DNA of 64,000 bases from Enterobacter vonholyi (lineage in GTDB: Bacteria > Pseudomonadota > Gammaproteobacteria > Enterobacterales > Enterobacteriaceae): positions 682,001 through 746,000 of the forward strand of contig NZ_VTUC01000006.1 in NCBI RefSeq assembly GCF_008364555.1, given 5' to 3'. Of this stretch, positions 1 to 10,216 are shown piece by piece (the stretch's first letter is position 1; every line of letters starts with the position of its first letter). The position numbers and the translations under genes were made by a program. The notes below the pieces were generated by a model that was given only the letters and a program-made list of their open reading frames with translations, made no database searches and was not told the origin of the DNA.

Positions 1-1066
1 CGTTGTTTTTCCAGGTATCGGTGCCCACCACTAGCTTGTTCACCGGCAGTGCCGCGCCAGGCGACATCATGACCCAGTCCGTCGCGTTTTGAGCCTGTTC
101 CATCCAGGTCACAAACTTCTCGGCCGCTTCGGTCTCCTCTTCAGTTTGTCCGGTGGTGATCGTCAGGGAGGTGATCATGCCGTACACCGCCGATGACTTT
201 TCAGTCGGGACAACGAAGCCCAGGTTAGCGGGGTTTCCGTCCTTGTAGACGGCAGGCAGGATGTAGGTGGAGTAAACCGCCATAGGCGCTGAACCGTTCA
301 TGAAGGCGTCTTTGATCTCCATGACATCGTTTGAACCCGGCATTGTGGTCGCGGCCAGCGCTTTATAAAACGCCAGGGCTTTTGCCATTTCAGGGGTATC
401 GATGTCGACGTTCCCTTTGGCATCAAACACGTTTGCGCCGCCGGAAAGCGCAAACTGAGAAAACGACTGCTCGGTCATCACGCTTTCCGCCGTCGGCAGC
501 GCGATGCCGTAATGCTTTTTAGCCGGGTCGTTAAGGCGCTGGCTGGCTTGCAGTAGCTGTTCCCAGTTATGTGGCTCCTGAATGCCCGCCGCGGCCAGCA
601 CATCTTTGTGATACCAGACGCCGGAAAGCCAGGCGCTGACCGGCACGCCCGTCCAGGCTGAACCGTCTTCCGTACGAACAACACGCAAGATGCCGTCATA
701 GAAAGTGTTTTCGCCTACCGCGTTAATGGCTTCGCCGATAGCTTTGCGATCCAGCAGCTGTTCCTTGTCCATTACTTTTGCGTAGTCATGGCTGACTTCA
801 ATCACTTCAGGCAGCGCGCCGGTTCTCGCCAGCGTAATCACCTTAGTGTTGTAGGCATCCTCTTCCACCGGTACCTGTTTTACCGTGATGCCAGGGTTCT
901 CTTTCTCGAACTTTTCGATCAGCTTCGTGATAACCGCCTGACGCTCCTGCTCGACTGATGAGTGCATAAACTCAATGGTGACAGTGGACTTTTTGTCATC
1001 CTTACAGCCTGATAACAAAGCGCACGAAACCAGTGCTGAAATCAGCACAATTCTGGGCATTTTCAT
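1..1066 (-). CDS. ycjN: YcjN, ABC sugar-binding lipoprotein (3' part beyond window)
   Basis: Periplasmic solute-binding component of the ycj carbohydrate ABC transporter. Only the N-terminal ~355 residues are inside the window; the gene runs off the left edge without a stop. The start is an ATG preceded by an AAGG-type ribosome site; a second ATG two codons in is possible. The N-terminus is a lipoprotein signal ending in the lipobox LLSGC, so the protein should be a membrane-tethered lipoprotein. The body (for example VEEDAYNTKVITL and MPGSNDVMEIKDAFMNG) closely matches E. coli YcjN. It lies 14 bp downstream of ycjM on the same strand, so the two are probably co-transcribed. The natural ligand is inferred to be a glucosylglycerate-type or related glucoside, because of ycjM. 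Confidence 0.9.
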   Translation of the reverse strand, partial: MKMPRIVLISALVSCALLSGCKDDKKSTVTIEFMHSSVEQERQAVITKLIEKFEKENPGITVKQVPVEEDAYNTKVITLARTGALPEVIEVSHDYAKVMDKEQLLDRKAIGEAINAVGENTFYDGILRVVRTEDGSAWTGVPVSAWLSGVWYHKDVLAAAGIQEPHNWEQLLQASQRLNDPAKKHYGIALPTAESVMTEQSFSQFALSGGANVFDAKGNVDIDTPEMAKALAFYKALAATTMPGSNDVMEIKDAFMNGSAPMAVYSTYILPAVYKDGNPANLGFVVPTEKSSAVYGMITSLTITTGQTEEETEAAEKFVTWMEQAQNATDWVMMSPGAALPVNKLVVGTDTWKNN

Positions 1067-1080
1067 TTTTAAGGTCCTTT

Positions 1081-2766
1081 TTAGTTTTCTTTAATCCACA
1101 ACACCTGCCATGGATGTAGGGTCAGCGTTTTATCTGTAATAACTTCTCCTGAAATCAAATCCGTTCCGGATTGAATATCGGATTCTACCGTTTGAATGCC
1201 ATCACTGAAATTAAACAGCGCCGTTATTTTCTCGCCACAATCCGCCACGCGAACGATTTTTAAAACATGTTCACCCGACGCACTAAAATAAGCCTGGCTG
1301 TCAGGGTGGAATGCTTTTTCCGCACGACGCAGCGCGATTAACTGGCTTAACGCACAATAGACCTGATAACGCAGACTGCTTTTATCTTCAAGCGCACTAT
1401 CAATTTGTCCTGCGGTATATTTCTCGCGATTTATCGCACGGTTATATCCCAGACATTTAACACCTGCATAATCATTACGGGAGCCGAGAATACTCTGGAT
1501 ATAAACAGCAGGCACGCCGGGGAAGCTTAAGAGGACGGCATGCGCCAGAATAAACCGGGCAATGCGTTCGCTATCATGACTTTCTCGCGTACTCAAAGCA
1601 TCCAGATAGGTCACATTAATTTCATACGGGCTTCGTGTGCCATCCGGGTTATTTTTCCAGTTAACCAACGCACCTTCGGTCTGAAGCTTTTCTACAAGCG
1701 AGAGGATCTCTGACTCAGGTAATATTCCGCGTAATGGGTTGAGACCAATGCCATCATGTGAGGCCAGGAAATTGAACCAGGTCGTTTTTGTCGAAGGTAA
1801 CGCAAGCGACGCCGCCCACTGGCTCAGCGTACGGACGTCCTGAGAATGCACCGCGTGCAGCACCAGCGGCGGCAAAGAGAATTGATAAACCATCTGCGCT
1901 TCATTTTCACCGTCACCAAAGTAAGCAACGTTATCTTTATGCGGAACATTCGTCTCGGTGATAATCACCGTGCCCGGAGCAACAGCCTCGGTAATGGCGC
2001 GGAAAAGCTGGATGAGCTGATGGGTTTGCTTAAGATGGATGCAGGTTGTTCCGGGTATTTTCCACATGAAGCCCACAGCATCCAGACGAATGTATCGCGC
2101 CCCTTCAATCAGGTAATGCAGCAGCACGTCGACCATCGCAATCAGCACCTGCGGGGAGGCGAAGTTGAGATCAACCTGGTCCTCGCTGAAGGTAGTCCAC
2201 AGGTATCGCACGCTGCCATCATGCAGTGTGAAAGGCGTAAGAAGCGGCAAGGCACGCGGACGCGTCACCGCGGATAAGTCTGTTTCAGGATCGACAGAAA
2301 TAAAGAAATCGTCATACCCTGGCGTTTGCTTCAGGTAATTAGCGAACCATTTGCTTTTGGCTGACATATGGTTGCATACGAAATCAAACATTAAACTGGC
2401 TGACTGTTTTAATTCGGCAACGTCTCGCCATGTTCCGGTTTCAGGTGCAACCTCATGATAATCAATAACAGAAAATCCGTCGTCAGAAGACCATGGATAA
2501 AAAGGCAAGAGATGGACATGAGAAAAAGAACGAGAAAGCCATTTGTTATAAAAACGTGTAAAAACAGGGAGTGCTTTCTCCCCTTTCGCTGAAAACTGGT
2601 CGGCATAGGTTATCAGAACGACATCTTTTTCATCCCAGCCCATTTTACGTTTTTCTGTAATAACAGAGGCGGCCTTTCCGATATTTTCCAGCAGCACATT
2701 CAAATGGGCTTCAGAAAACGTTACCCCGTAAACAAGATTAATGAGTTCTTTAATTTTTGGATTCAT
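1081..2766 (-). CDS. ycjM: YcjM, glucosylglycerate phosphorylase (GH13_18)
   Basis: Glycoside phosphorylase of the sucrose-phosphorylase branch of GH13. The E. coli homologue phosphorolyses 2-O-alpha-glucosylglycerate, giving glucose 1-phosphate and glycerate. Family motifs are intact: HLLPFYPWSSDDGFSVIDY near the N-terminus, the nucleophile region YIRLDAVGFMWK, the acid/base region VIITETNVPHKDN, and the FNFLASHDGIGLNPLRG segment. The start chosen (MNPKIKELINLVYG) aligns with the E. coli N-terminus; another in-frame ATG lies 12 bp upstream at 2778 and has a GGGA ribosome site, so the true start could be there. At 561 residues it is close to the E. coli length of 559. It reads in the same direction as psp and precedes ycjN. 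Confidence 0.9.
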   Translation of the reverse strand: MNPKIKELINLVYGVTFSEAHLNVLLENIGKAASVITEKRKMGWDEKDVVLITYADQFSAKGEKALPVFTRFYNKWLSRSFSHVHLLPFYPWSSDDGFSVIDYHEVAPETGTWRDVAELKQSASLMFDFVCNHMSAKSKWFANYLKQTPGYDDFFISVDPETDLSAVTRPRALPLLTPFTLHDGSVRYLWTTFSEDQVDLNFASPQVLIAMVDVLLHYLIEGARYIRLDAVGFMWKIPGTTCIHLKQTHQLIQLFRAITEAVAPGTVIITETNVPHKDNVAYFGDGENEAQMVYQFSLPPLVLHAVHSQDVRTLSQWAASLALPSTKTTWFNFLASHDGIGLNPLRGILPESEILSLVEKLQTEGALVNWKNNPDGTRSPYEINVTYLDALSTRESHDSERIARFILAHAVLLSFPGVPAVYIQSILGSRNDYAGVKCLGYNRAINREKYTAGQIDSALEDKSSLRYQVYCALSQLIALRRAEKAFHPDSQAYFSASGEHVLKIVRVADCGEKITALFNFSDGIQTVESDIQSGTDLISGEVITDKTLTLHPWQVLWIKEN

Positions 2767-2861
2767 TTCATTTTCCATGGTAGCGGTCCCACGAAGTGGC
2801 AATCTACTCCCATGAAAAATATCTGTCAACGGACCGGGGAGGTGAAAAAGGTGATTGCAAA

Positions 2862-2888
2862 GCAGCTCAGCACAATATTGTGAGCTGC
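2862..2888 (-). terminator. Hairpin after pspD
   Basis: An 8-bp inverted repeat GCAGCTCA/TGAGCTGC with an 11-base AT-rich loop lies in the 200-bp gap between pspD and ycjM. It is followed on the minus strand by only a short T stretch, so it may be a weak terminator or an mRNA 3'-end stabiliser for the psp operon. Confidence 0.4.
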
Positions 2889-2973
2889 CGCAAAGAAAGA
2901 ACGGGTAAGAGGAAATGCGGTAAGCTATCGCCAGTCCCTCGCCCGTCAGGAAAAAGACTAGCGCCAGCAGGAA

Positions 2974-3198
2974 TTATAGGGATAAGTAGCGGCGAGAAAG
3001 CCGTTTTGCCACCTTTTGCAACAGCGGTTCGAGCGCCACGGCCAGCACCATTCTGATCGGCTTGCGGGCAACGGATTTGATCGCCCAGCCCGCCAAGCCT
3101 GCCGGGCCGAACCGTAACGCGGTCAGCAGGACCAGTTTACCTGCGATTTTCAGGCCGGGTTTTACCTTCTGACCGGCCTGTTGCCAGTGTTGTTTCAT
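2974..3198 (-). CDS. pspD: PspD, phage shock protein D
   Basis: Small (74 aa) inner-membrane-associated protein, last gene of pspABCD. The sequence [20 protein letters not shown] followed by a Gly/Ala-rich hydrophobic stretch and the Arg/Lys-rich tail matches E. coli PspD. It begins 12 bp after pspC. Its exact role is unclear even in E. coli; it is thought to peripherally support the Psp membrane-stress response. No pspE (rhodanese) follows it; the next gene on this strand is ycjM. Confidence 0.92.
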   Translation of the reverse strand: MKQHWQQAGQKVKPGLKIAGKLVLLTALRFGPAGLAGWAIKSVARKPIRMVLAVALEPLLQKVAKRLSRRYLSL

Positions 3199-3210
3199 CT
3201 CATCTCTCTC

Positions 3211-3570
3211 TCAAAGCTGACGAAAACGACTTCTCAGCGTAAAGGTGTCCGACGTGACATAGCGTTCCATTTCCCGTAACCGCTTCTCACCGGCGGCGAG
3301 TTGCGCATCGACCGCATTAAGAAGATCGCTGCTGGTTGGGGCACCCTCCGCAGCCAGCTCTCCTTCCGGCATCGGGTCAAGAACAAACGACAGCACGATG
3401 TAAGCTACCAGGGTGATAAATGCCAGACCAAAGAAGATCGACAGCACCGTCACCACGCGTACCAGCTTAACCGGGACGTCAAGATAATGCGCCAGCCCGG
3501 CACAGACGCCGCGCACCATGCCCTGCTGTGGAATTCGCCACAGCTTTTTGTTCAGATTCAGTCCAGACAT
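3211..3570 (-). CDS. pspC: PspC, phage shock protein C (membrane stress sensor)
   Basis: Inner-membrane sensor that, with PspB, draws PspA away from PspF during membrane stress and so turns the operon on. The N-terminal PspC domain is clear (KLWRIPQQGMVRGVCAGLAHYLDVPVKLVR), followed by one strong transmembrane segment at about residues 40-65 and a cytoplasm- or periplasm-facing C-terminal region with a leucine-rich helix. It has 119 residues, like E. coli. Start and pspB stop overlap as TAATG, indicating translational coupling. Confidence 0.95.
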   Translation of the reverse strand: MSGLNLNKKLWRIPQQGMVRGVCAGLAHYLDVPVKLVRVVTVLSIFFGLAFITLVAYIVLSFVLDPMPEGELAAEGAPTSSDLLNAVDAQLAAGEKRLREMERYVTSDTFTLRSRFRQL

Positions 3571-3794
3571 TAACGGTCCCTCCAGTTTGGATGTTCAGCA
3601 TCCAGGATGGCTTCCAGCGCCTGAATGCGTTCGCGCATTTTGTTAGCCTCATCGGAGAGCTGTACCAGACGCTGTTGTTCACTCTGGGAAAGTTCGCCCC
3701 GTGAAGAACGGTTGCTATAGTGCAGCCACAGCCAAATCGGCAAAACGAACAGCACGAAAATTGTCAGGGGAATGGCCAGAAAAAGCGCGCTCAT
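3570..3794 (-). CDS. pspB: PspB, phage shock protein B
   Basis: A 74-residue inner-membrane protein with one N-terminal transmembrane helix (MSALFLAIPLTIFVLFVLPIW) and a charged cytoplasmic helix with leucine heptads (SEQQRLVQLSDEANKMRERI). It works with PspC to sense stress and relieve PspA inhibition of PspF. It overlaps pspC by one base and is separated from pspA by a 49-bp gap that contains a stable hairpin. Confidence 0.95.
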   Translation of the reverse strand: MSALFLAIPLTIFVLFVLPIWLWLHYSNRSSRGELSQSEQQRLVQLSDEANKMRERIQALEAILDAEHPNWRDR

Positions 3795-3814
3795 GTGTAC
3801 TCCTTGTCTTACGA

Positions 3815-3836
3815 TGCGGCACGTTCAGGTGCCGCA
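3815..3836 (-). other. Hairpin between pspA and pspB
   Basis: A perfect 8-bp stem TGCGGCAC/GTGCCGCA with a 6-base loop sits just after the pspA stop. There is no T run behind it, so it is more likely a 3'-end stabiliser or partial terminator that favours PspA over the downstream membrane proteins than a full terminator. Confidence 0.5.
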
Positions 3837-3843
3837 GGAATTA

Positions 3844-4512
3844 TTATTGGTTGTCTTGCTTCATTTTGGCTTTCAGTGCCGCCAGCTGCTCGCTGATTTC
3901 ATCATCAGCCTTCAGGTCGGCGAACTGTTGATCCAGCGACTTCGGCTTACCGATGCCGTGGCTTTCGGCTTCAGCTTCCATCTGATCGATACGACGTTCA
4001 AACGATTCAAAACGGGCCATCGCTTCATCCAGCTTACCGCTGTCCAGCTGACGACGCACGTCGCGGGAGGAGCTCGCAGCCTGGTGACGCAGGGTCAGCG
4101 CCTGCTGACGCGCACGGGTCTCGCTCAGCTTGTTTTCCAGCTCGCCAATCTCTTTCTTCATACGGGTGAGCGTGTCGTCCACCAGCGTCACTTCATGCTC
4201 AAGCGTCGCGACCATATCAGCCAGCTTCTGTTTTTCGATCAGCGCCGCACGGGCCAGATCTTCTTTGTCTTTGCGCAGCGCCAGTTCCGCTTTTTCCTGC
4301 CATTCGTTCAGCTGAGCGGTAGCCTGTTCAATGCGACGCGTAAGCTGTTTTTTCTCCGCCAGCGCGCGGGCGGAGGTTGAACGCACTTCAACCAGCGTGT
4401 CTTCCATCTCCTGAATCATCAGACGCACCAGCTTCTGCGGATCTTCCGCTTTCTCAAGCAGTGAGTTGATGTTGGCGTTCACGATGTCGGCAAAACGAGA
4501 AAAAATACCCAT
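3844..4512 (-). CDS. pspA: PspA, phage shock protein A (IM30/ESCRT-III family)
   Basis: Peripheral inner-membrane protein of 222 residues, almost wholly alpha-helical and coiled coil. It has two roles: it binds and inhibits the enhancer-binding protein PspF, and under stress it polymerises on the membrane to limit proton leakage. The N-terminal amphipathic helix ([25 protein letters not shown]) and the family segment [13 protein letters not shown] are both present. It is the first gene of the operon, transcribed from the sigma-54 promoter at 4564-4580, divergent from pspF. Confidence 0.97.
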   Translation of the reverse strand: MGIFSRFADIVNANINSLLEKAEDPQKLVRLMIQEMEDTLVEVRSTSARALAEKKQLTRRIEQATAQLNEWQEKAELALRKDKEDLARAALIEKQKLADMVATLEHEVTLVDDTLTRMKKEIGELENKLSETRARQQALTLRHQAASSSRDVRRQLDSGKLDEAMARFESFERRIDQMEAEAESHGIGKPKSLDQQFADLKADDEISEQLAALKAKMKQDNQ

Positions 4513-4563
4513 AATCTAATCCTCATAGTTCTGTTATCGGGCTATGCCCTGCTGTACTGATAA

Positions 4564-4580
4564 TACAAACATCATGCCAA
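4564..4580 (-). promoter_or_regulatory. Sigma-54 promoter of pspA
   Basis: On the minus strand the sequence reads TTGGCATGATGTTTGTA. GG and GT elements are ten bases apart, matching the -24/-12 pattern and the TTGTA -12 box that I recall for the E. coli psp promoter. It lies about 50 bp upstream of pspA. The AT-rich stretch at 4581-4640 is where IHF and the PspF enhancer sites would be expected; I did not assign them. Confidence 0.8.
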
Positions 4581-4678
4581 CTTTTTATCTTATTGATTTC
4601 ACTGAGCCTGATTGATTTTTATGCAATGAAGGATTACTCTTTCCTGGTGAATATCGCTAAGGAGTGGTTAATTTCATC

Positions 4679-5656
4679 ATGCCTGGATACAAAGACAATT
4701 TACTCGGCGAAGCAAACAGCTTTCTCGAAGTGCTGGAACAGGTCTCTCGCCTTGCGCCGCTTAACAAACCGGTGCTAATCATCGGCGAGCGCGGTACGGG
4801 TAAGGAACTCATCGCCAACCGTCTGCACTATTTATCCGGGCGCTGGGACGGCCCCTTCATTTCCCTGAACTGCGCGGCGCTGAATGAAAACCTGCTCGAC
4901 ACCGAGCTCTTCGGCCATGAAGCGGGTGCATTTACCGGTGCCCAGAAACGCCATCCAGGACGATTTGAGCGCGCCGACGGCGGTACGCTGTTTCTGGATG
5001 AACTGGCCACCGCGCCCATGCTGGTGCAGGAAAAACTGCTGCGCGTGATTGAGTACGGCGAGCTGGAGCGCGTCGGCGGTAGCCAGCCGCTGCAGGTGAA
5101 CGTGCGCCTGGTGTGCGCCACTAACGCCAACCTGCCGGAGATGGTGGCGGAGGAGAAATTCCGCGCCGACCTGCTTGACCGCCTGGCCTTTGACGTCGTT
5201 CAGCTTCCTCCGCTGCGCGAGCGCAAAAGCGACATCATGCTGCTGGCAGACCAGTTTGCGATTCAGATGTGCCGCGAGCTCGGACTGCCGCTCTTCCCCG
5301 GCTTCAGCGATTATGCTCGGGAGACGCTGCTGGCTTACCACTGGCCGGGAAATATCCGCGAGCTAAAAAACGTCGTGGAGCGTTCCGTCTATCGCCACGG
5401 CAGCAGCGAGACCGAGCTGGACAACATCATTATCGATCCTTTTCAGCGCAGCGCGACTCCGCTGCCGGCACCAGCGTCTTCAGGCGATCTCCCCTCTCTG
5501 CCTCTCGATTTACGCCAGTTCCAGCACGAACAGGAGAAACAGCTGCTGGAGCACAGCCTTAAGACGGCGAAATATAACCAGAAACGGGCGGCTGAACTGC
5601 TGGGTCTGACCTACCATCAGTTAAGGGCATTGCTTAAAAAGCATCAAATGCGCTGA
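4679..5656 (+). CDS. pspF: PspF, sigma-54 enhancer-binding activator of psp
   Basis: AAA+ activator that remodels sigma-54 RNA polymerase at the psp promoter. It has no N-terminal sensory domain; activity is controlled by direct PspA binding. Walker A is GERGTGKE (about residues 37-44), the sigma-54 contact loop is GAFTGA, Walker B is GGTLFLDEL, and a Fis-type helix-turn-helix ends the protein (NQKRAAELLGLTYHQLRALL). The start MPGYKDN was chosen by alignment to E. coli. It stands about 15 bases after an AAGGAG box, a long spacing; an in-frame GTG five codons upstream overlaps that box and is unlikely. Divergent from pspA. Confidence 0.95.
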   Translation: MPGYKDNLLGEANSFLEVLEQVSRLAPLNKPVLIIGERGTGKELIANRLHYLSGRWDGPFISLNCAALNENLLDTELFGHEAGAFTGAQKRHPGRFERADGGTLFLDELATAPMLVQEKLLRVIEYGELERVGGSQPLQVNVRLVCATNANLPEMVAEEKFRADLLDRLAFDVVQLPPLRERKSDIMLLADQFAIQMCRELGLPLFPGFSDYARETLLAYHWPGNIRELKNVVERSVYRHGSSETELDNIIIDPFQRSATPLPAPASSGDLPSLPLDLRQFQHEQEKQLLEHSLKTAKYNQKRAAELLGLTYHQLRALLKKHQMR

Positions 5657-5743
5657 CAATATCAGCACTTACCATAGACATTTTTACGAAGCAGGCGTAA
5701 GTGCGATACACTTTGCAGATCGAACCTAAAAACCTTAAAAATT

Positions 5744-7384
5744 ATGCGTCTGGTTTTATCGTCCTTTTTTGCACTTGGTCTGTTTAGCAGCCTGGCCTTT
5801 GCCGCGCCCGGGCAAACGCCACAGCCTGACATTCGTGACAGCGGCTTCGTCTATTGCGTAAGCGGACAAGTGGACACCTTCAACCCGCAAAAAGCGGGCA
5901 GCGGCCTGATCGTGGATACCCTTGCCGCGCAGCTTTACGATCGTCTGCTTGACGTCGACCCGTACACCTACCGTCTGGTGCCCGAGCTTGCGGAAAGCTG
6001 GGAAGTGCTGGATAACGGCGCAACCTACCGTTTTCACCTGCGCGATGATGTCGCGTTCCAGCGCACGCCGTGGTTTACCCCCTCGCGCAAGCTGAATGCG
6101 GATGACGTGGTCTTTACCTTCCAGCGTATCTTCAACCGCAACCACCCGTGGCATAACGTTAACGGCAGCAACTTCCCCTATTTTGACAGCCTGCAGTTTG
6201 CCGACACCGTGAAAAGCGTGCGTAAGCTGGACAACCGCACGGTTGAATTCACGCTGACGCGCCCGGATGCCTCCTTCCTCTGGCACCTGGCGACCCACTA
6301 TGCATCCGTCATGTCGGCCGAATACGCGGCTCAGCTGACGAAAAAAGATCGTCAGGAACTGCTCGATCGCCAGCCGGTCGGCACCGGTCCGTTCCAGCTG
6401 GCCGAATATCGCGCCGGACAGTATATTCGTCTGCAACGCCATGAACACTTCTGGCGCGGTACGCCGCTGATGCCGCAGGTGGTGGTCGATTTGGGTTCTG
6501 GCGGGACGGGGCGTCTGTCGAAACTGCTCACCGGGGAATGCGACGTGCTTGCCTGGCCCGCGGCCAGCCAGCTCACGATTTTGCGCGACGATCCGCGCCT
6601 GCGCCTGACGTTACGCCCGGGGATGAACATCGCGTATCTGGCCTTTAACACGGATAAGCCACCGTTGAATAACCCTGCCGTTCGACACGCTCTGGCGCTG
6701 GCGATTAACAACCAGCGCCTGATGCAGTCGATCTACTACGGCACGGCGGAAACCGCCGCCTCAATTTTACCGCGCGCCTCGTGGGCCTACGACGGTGAGG
6801 CTAAAATTACGGAATACAATCCGGCAAAAGCGCGTGAACAGCTGAAAGCGCTGGGGGCGGAAAACCTGACGCTGCAGCTTTGGGTGCCAACCAGTTCCCA
6901 GGCGTGGAACCCGAGCCCGCTCAAGACCGCCGAACTGCTGCAGGCGGATATGGCGCAGGTGGGCGTCAAAGTGATCATCGTACCGGTTGAGGGCCGTTTC
7001 CAGGAGGCGCGCCTGATGGACATGAATCATGATTTAACCCTGACCGGCTGGGCTACCGACAGTAACGACCCGGACAGCTTCTTCCGGCCGCTGCTGAGCT
7101 GTGCAGCGATAAACTCGCAGACCAACTACGCCCACTGGTGTAACCGGGAGTTTGACGCCGTGCTGCAAAAAGCGCTGTCTTCCCAACAGCTGGCCTCGCG
7201 CATCGACGCCTATGATGAAGCGCAGAAGATCCTGGCCCAGGAACTGCCGGTGCTGCCGCTGGCCTCTTCCCTGCGTCTTCAGGCCTATCGTTATGATATT
7301 AAGGGCCTGGTGCTGAGTCCGTTCGGCAACGCCTCGTTCGCCGGCGTATCGCGTGAAAAAGAACAAGAGGTGAAAAAACCATGA
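5744..7384 (+). CDS. sapA: SapA, periplasmic peptide-binding protein
   Basis: Extracytoplasmic binding protein (SBP family 5, like DppA/OppA) of the Sap system, linked to antimicrobial-peptide resistance in several pathogens. It has 546 residues with a signal peptide cleaved about residue 21 (LAFAAPG). The family core includes [21 protein letters not shown] and the hallmark [17 protein letters not shown]. It overlaps sapB by ATGA. In E. coli the gene lies beyond ymjA and the puu genes; here pspF is only 87 bp upstream. A GCACTTAC/GTAAGTGC inverted repeat (5665-5704) lies in that gap and may end pspF transcription or belong to a sap leader. Confidence 0.95.
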   Translation: MRLVLSSFFALGLFSSLAFAAPGQTPQPDIRDSGFVYCVSGQVDTFNPQKAGSGLIVDTLAAQLYDRLLDVDPYTYRLVPELAESWEVLDNGATYRFHLRDDVAFQRTPWFTPSRKLNADDVVFTFQRIFNRNHPWHNVNGSNFPYFDSLQFADTVKSVRKLDNRTVEFTLTRPDASFLWHLATHYASVMSAEYAAQLTKKDRQELLDRQPVGTGPFQLAEYRAGQYIRLQRHEHFWRGTPLMPQVVVDLGSGGTGRLSKLLTGECDVLAWPAASQLTILRDDPRLRLTLRPGMNIAYLAFNTDKPPLNNPAVRHALALAINNQRLMQSIYYGTAETAASILPRASWAYDGEAKITEYNPAKAREQLKALGAENLTLQLWVPTSSQAWNPSPLKTAELLQADMAQVGVKVIIVPVEGRFQEARLMDMNHDLTLTGWATDSNDPDSFFRPLLSCAAINSQTNYAHWCNREFDAVLQKALSSQQLASRIDAYDEAQKILAQELPVLPLASSLRLQAYRYDIKGLVLSPFGNASFAGVSREKEQEVKKP

Positions 7385-8346
7385 TTATTTTTACCTTGCG
7401 TCGGCTCCTTTTGCTGCTGGTGACGCTCTTTTTCCTGAACTTTGTCGGCTTCAGCCTGAGCTATTTCACGCCCCACGCCCCGCTCCAGGGGTCGTCTCTG
7501 TGGGATGCCTGGCTGTTCTGGTTTAACGGGCTGCTGCACTGGGATTTCGGCGTATCCAGCATTAACGGGCAGCTTATTTCCGATCAGCTGAAAGAGGTTT
7601 TCCCGGCCACGATGGAACTGTGCATTCTGGCCTTCGGTTTTGCCCTGATGGTCGGGATCCCCGTGGGCATGCTGGCCGGGATTTATCGCAACAAATGGCA
7701 GGATAAATTTATCAGCGCCCTCGCCCTGCTCGGCTTCTCCATCCCGGTCTTTTGGCTGGCGCTGCTGCTGACGCTTTTCTTCTCGCTGACGATGGGCTGG
7801 CTTCCGGTTTCTGGCCGTTTTGATCTGCTCTATACGGTTAAAACGGTGACGGGATTTGCCATCATTGACGCGTGGCTGTCCGATTCCGTATGGCGCCACG
7901 AGATGATCGTCAGCGCCCTGCGCCATATGGTATTGCCGGTGCTGACGCTGGCGGTTGCGCCAACAACCGAAGTGATCCGCCTGATGCGCCTGAGCACCAT
8001 CGAGGTGTTTGACCAGAACTATGTCAAAGCCGCCGCCACGCGCGGACTGTCGCGCCTGACCATACTGCGCCGCAACGTCCTGCACAACGCGCTGCCGCCG
8101 GTTATTCCGCGCCTGGGATTACAATTTTCCACCATGCTGACGCTGGCCATGATCACCGAGATGGTCTTTAGCTGGCCAGGCCTGGGGCGATGGCTGATTA
8201 ACGCCATTCGCCAGCAGGATTATGCCGCTATTTCTGCGGGTGTGATGGTGATTGGTTCGCTGGTCATTATTGTTAACGTGTTGTCCGATATTCTGGGTGC
8301 CATGGCTAACCCATTGAAGCATAAGGAATGGTATGCCTTACGATAA
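7381..8346 (+). CDS. sapB: SapB, ABC transporter permease
   Basis: Inner-membrane permease (DppB/OppB type, 321 aa) of the SapBCDF transporter. In E. coli SapBCDF has been reported to export putrescine, while in Salmonella and Haemophilus the locus is tied to peptide resistance. An N-terminal helix is followed by a periplasmic loop and five further helices. The EAA coupling loop is recognisable as [27 protein letters not shown]. It overlaps sapA by 4 bp and sapC by 14 bp, indicating tight coupling. Confidence 0.95.
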   Translation: MIIFTLRRLLLLLVTLFFLNFVGFSLSYFTPHAPLQGSSLWDAWLFWFNGLLHWDFGVSSINGQLISDQLKEVFPATMELCILAFGFALMVGIPVGMLAGIYRNKWQDKFISALALLGFSIPVFWLALLLTLFFSLTMGWLPVSGRFDLLYTVKTVTGFAIIDAWLSDSVWRHEMIVSALRHMVLPVLTLAVAPTTEVIRLMRLSTIEVFDQNYVKAAATRGLSRLTILRRNVLHNALPPVIPRLGLQFSTMLTLAMITEMVFSWPGLGRWLINAIRQQDYAAISAGVMVIGSLVIIVNVLSDILGAMANPLKHKEWYALR

Positions 8347-9223
8347 CGTATACAGTGAAAAGCGCACGCCCGGCGTGCTGCGTACCGTGTGGCGTAAATT
8401 CTATGGTGACACCACGGCAATGATCGGCCTTTATGGCTGCGCCGGTCTGGTATTGCTGTGCGTCTTTGGCTCGTGGTTTGCGCCGTATGGCATCGATCAG
8501 CAGTTCCTCGGCTATCAGCTGCTGCCGCCGTCCTGGTCGCGCTACGGCGAAGTCTCCTTCTTCCTGGGAACGGACGATCTCGGACGTGACGTGTTGAGCC
8601 GCCTGCTGAGCGGTGCGGCCCCGACGGTCGGCGGCGCATTTGTGGTGACGCTCGCGGCAACGATCTGCGGGCTGGCGCTCGGTATTTTTGCGGGCTCCAC
8701 GCATGGTCTCCGTTCGGCGGTGCTTAATCACATTCTGGATACGCTGCTGTCAATTCCGTCCCTGCTGCTGGCGATCATTGTTGTTGCCTTTGCCGGTCCG
8801 CATCTGTCGCATGCCATGTTCGCCGTCTGGCTGGCTATCCTGCCGCGCATCGTGCGCTCGGTTTACAGCATGGTGCATGATGAGCTGGAAAAAGAGTATG
8901 TCGTCGCCGCGCGTCTGGACGGCGCGACGACCTTCAACATTCTGTGGTTTGCCGTGCTGCCTAACATCGCCTCAGGGCTGGTCACCGAGATCACCCGCGC
9001 CCTGTCGATGGCGATCCTGGACATCGCGGCGCTCGGCTTCCTTGACCTCGGCGCGCAGCTGCCGTCGCCCGAATGGGGGGCGATGCTTGGCGACGCGCTG
9101 GAGTTAATTTACGTAGCACCGTGGACGGTCATGCTGCCGGGTGCGGCCATTATGGTAAGCGTGCTGCTGATCAACCTGCTGGGCGACGGTATTCGCCGTG
9201 CAATTAACGCGGGGGTGCAATAA
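8333..9223 (+). CDS. sapC: SapC, ABC transporter permease
   Basis: Second permease (DppC/OppC type, 296 aa) of SapBCDF. The N-terminal cytoplasmic segment and first helix are followed by the family motif [20 protein letters not shown], and the EAA-type coupling loop reads [24 protein letters not shown]. It shares its last base with the first base of sapD (TAATG overlap). Confidence 0.95.
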   Translation: MPYDNVYSEKRTPGVLRTVWRKFYGDTTAMIGLYGCAGLVLLCVFGSWFAPYGIDQQFLGYQLLPPSWSRYGEVSFFLGTDDLGRDVLSRLLSGAAPTVGGAFVVTLAATICGLALGIFAGSTHGLRSAVLNHILDTLLSIPSLLLAIIVVAFAGPHLSHAMFAVWLAILPRIVRSVYSMVHDELEKEYVVAARLDGATTFNILWFAVLPNIASGLVTEITRALSMAILDIAALGFLDLGAQLPSPEWGAMLGDALELIYVAPWTVMLPGAAIMVSVLLINLLGDGIRRAINAGVQ

Positions 9224-10215
9224 TGCCGCTTCTTGATATCCGCAACCTCACCATCGAATTCAAAACCGGTGAAGGCTGGGTTAAAGCCGTCGATCGCATC
9301 AGTATCACCCTCGCGGAGGGGGAAATTCGCGGGCTGGTGGGAGAATCCGGCTCAGGAAAAAGCCTGATTGCCAAAGCTATCTGCGGCGTGGCGAAAGACA
9401 ACTGGCGCGTGACCGCAGACCGTATGCGGTTTGATGATATCGATTTGCTGCGCCTCTCCCCTCGTGAGCGGCGTAAGCTGGTCGGCCACAACGTTTCGAT
9501 GATTTTCCAGGAGCCGCAGTCCTGTCTCGACCCGTCCGAACGCGTGGGTAAACAGCTGATGCAGAACATTCCCGGCTGGACCTACAAAGGCCGCTGGTGG
9601 CAACGTGTTGGCTGGCGCAAGCGTCGCGCCATTGAGCTTTTACACCGCGTCGGGATCAAAGACCACAAAGATGCAATGCGCAGCTTCCCTTATGAGCTGA
9701 CCGACGGCGAATGTCAGAAAGTGATGATTGCCATCGCGCTGGCCAATCAGCCGCGCTTGCTGATTGCGGATGAACCGACGAACGCGATGGAACCCACCAC
9801 GCAGGCGCAAATTTTCCGCCTGCTGTCGCGCCTCAACCAGAATAACAACACCACTATTTTGCTGATCAGCCATGACCTGCAAATGCTCAGCAAATGGGCG
9901 GATAAAATTGACGTGATGTACTGCGGGCAAACGGTCGAAACCGCGCCGAGTGAAGATCTAATCACCGCGCCGCACCACCCGTATACGCAGGCGCTTATCC
10001 GCGCCATTCCGGATTTTGGCAGCGCCATGCCGCATAAAAGCCGCCTGAATACCCTGCCCGGGGCGATTCCACTGCTGGAATCTTTGCCGATAGGCTGTCG
10101 TCTGGGGCCGCGTTGCCCTTATGCACAGCGTAAATGTATCGAGACGCCACGCCTGACCGGGGCAAAAAATCATCTTTACGCCTGTCATTTCCCGCTGAAC
10201 ATGGAGAGAGAGTGA
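9223..10215 (+). CDS. sapD: SapD, ABC transporter ATPase
   Basis: One of two nucleotide-binding subunits of SapBCDF (330 aa). Walker A is GESGSGKS (about residues 39-46) and Walker B ends [11 protein letters not shown]. The ABC signature is degenerate (LTDGECQKV instead of LSGGQ), as in other SapD proteins. The C-terminal oligopeptide-transporter extension, with Cys residues in RCPYAQRKC, is present. In E. coli SapD also supports Trk potassium uptake. One base separates its stop from the sapF ATG. Confidence 0.94.
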   Translation: MPLLDIRNLTIEFKTGEGWVKAVDRISITLAEGEIRGLVGESGSGKSLIAKAICGVAKDNWRVTADRMRFDDIDLLRLSPRERRKLVGHNVSMIFQEPQSCLDPSERVGKQLMQNIPGWTYKGRWWQRVGWRKRRAIELLHRVGIKDHKDAMRSFPYELTDGECQKVMIAIALANQPRLLIADEPTNAMEPTTQAQIFRLLSRLNQNNNTTILLISHDLQMLSKWADKIDVMYCGQTVETAPSEDLITAPHHPYTQALIRAIPDFGSAMPHKSRLNTLPGAIPLLESLPIGCRLGPRCPYAQRKCIETPRLTGAKNHLYACHFPLNMERE

Positions 10216-10216
10216 A

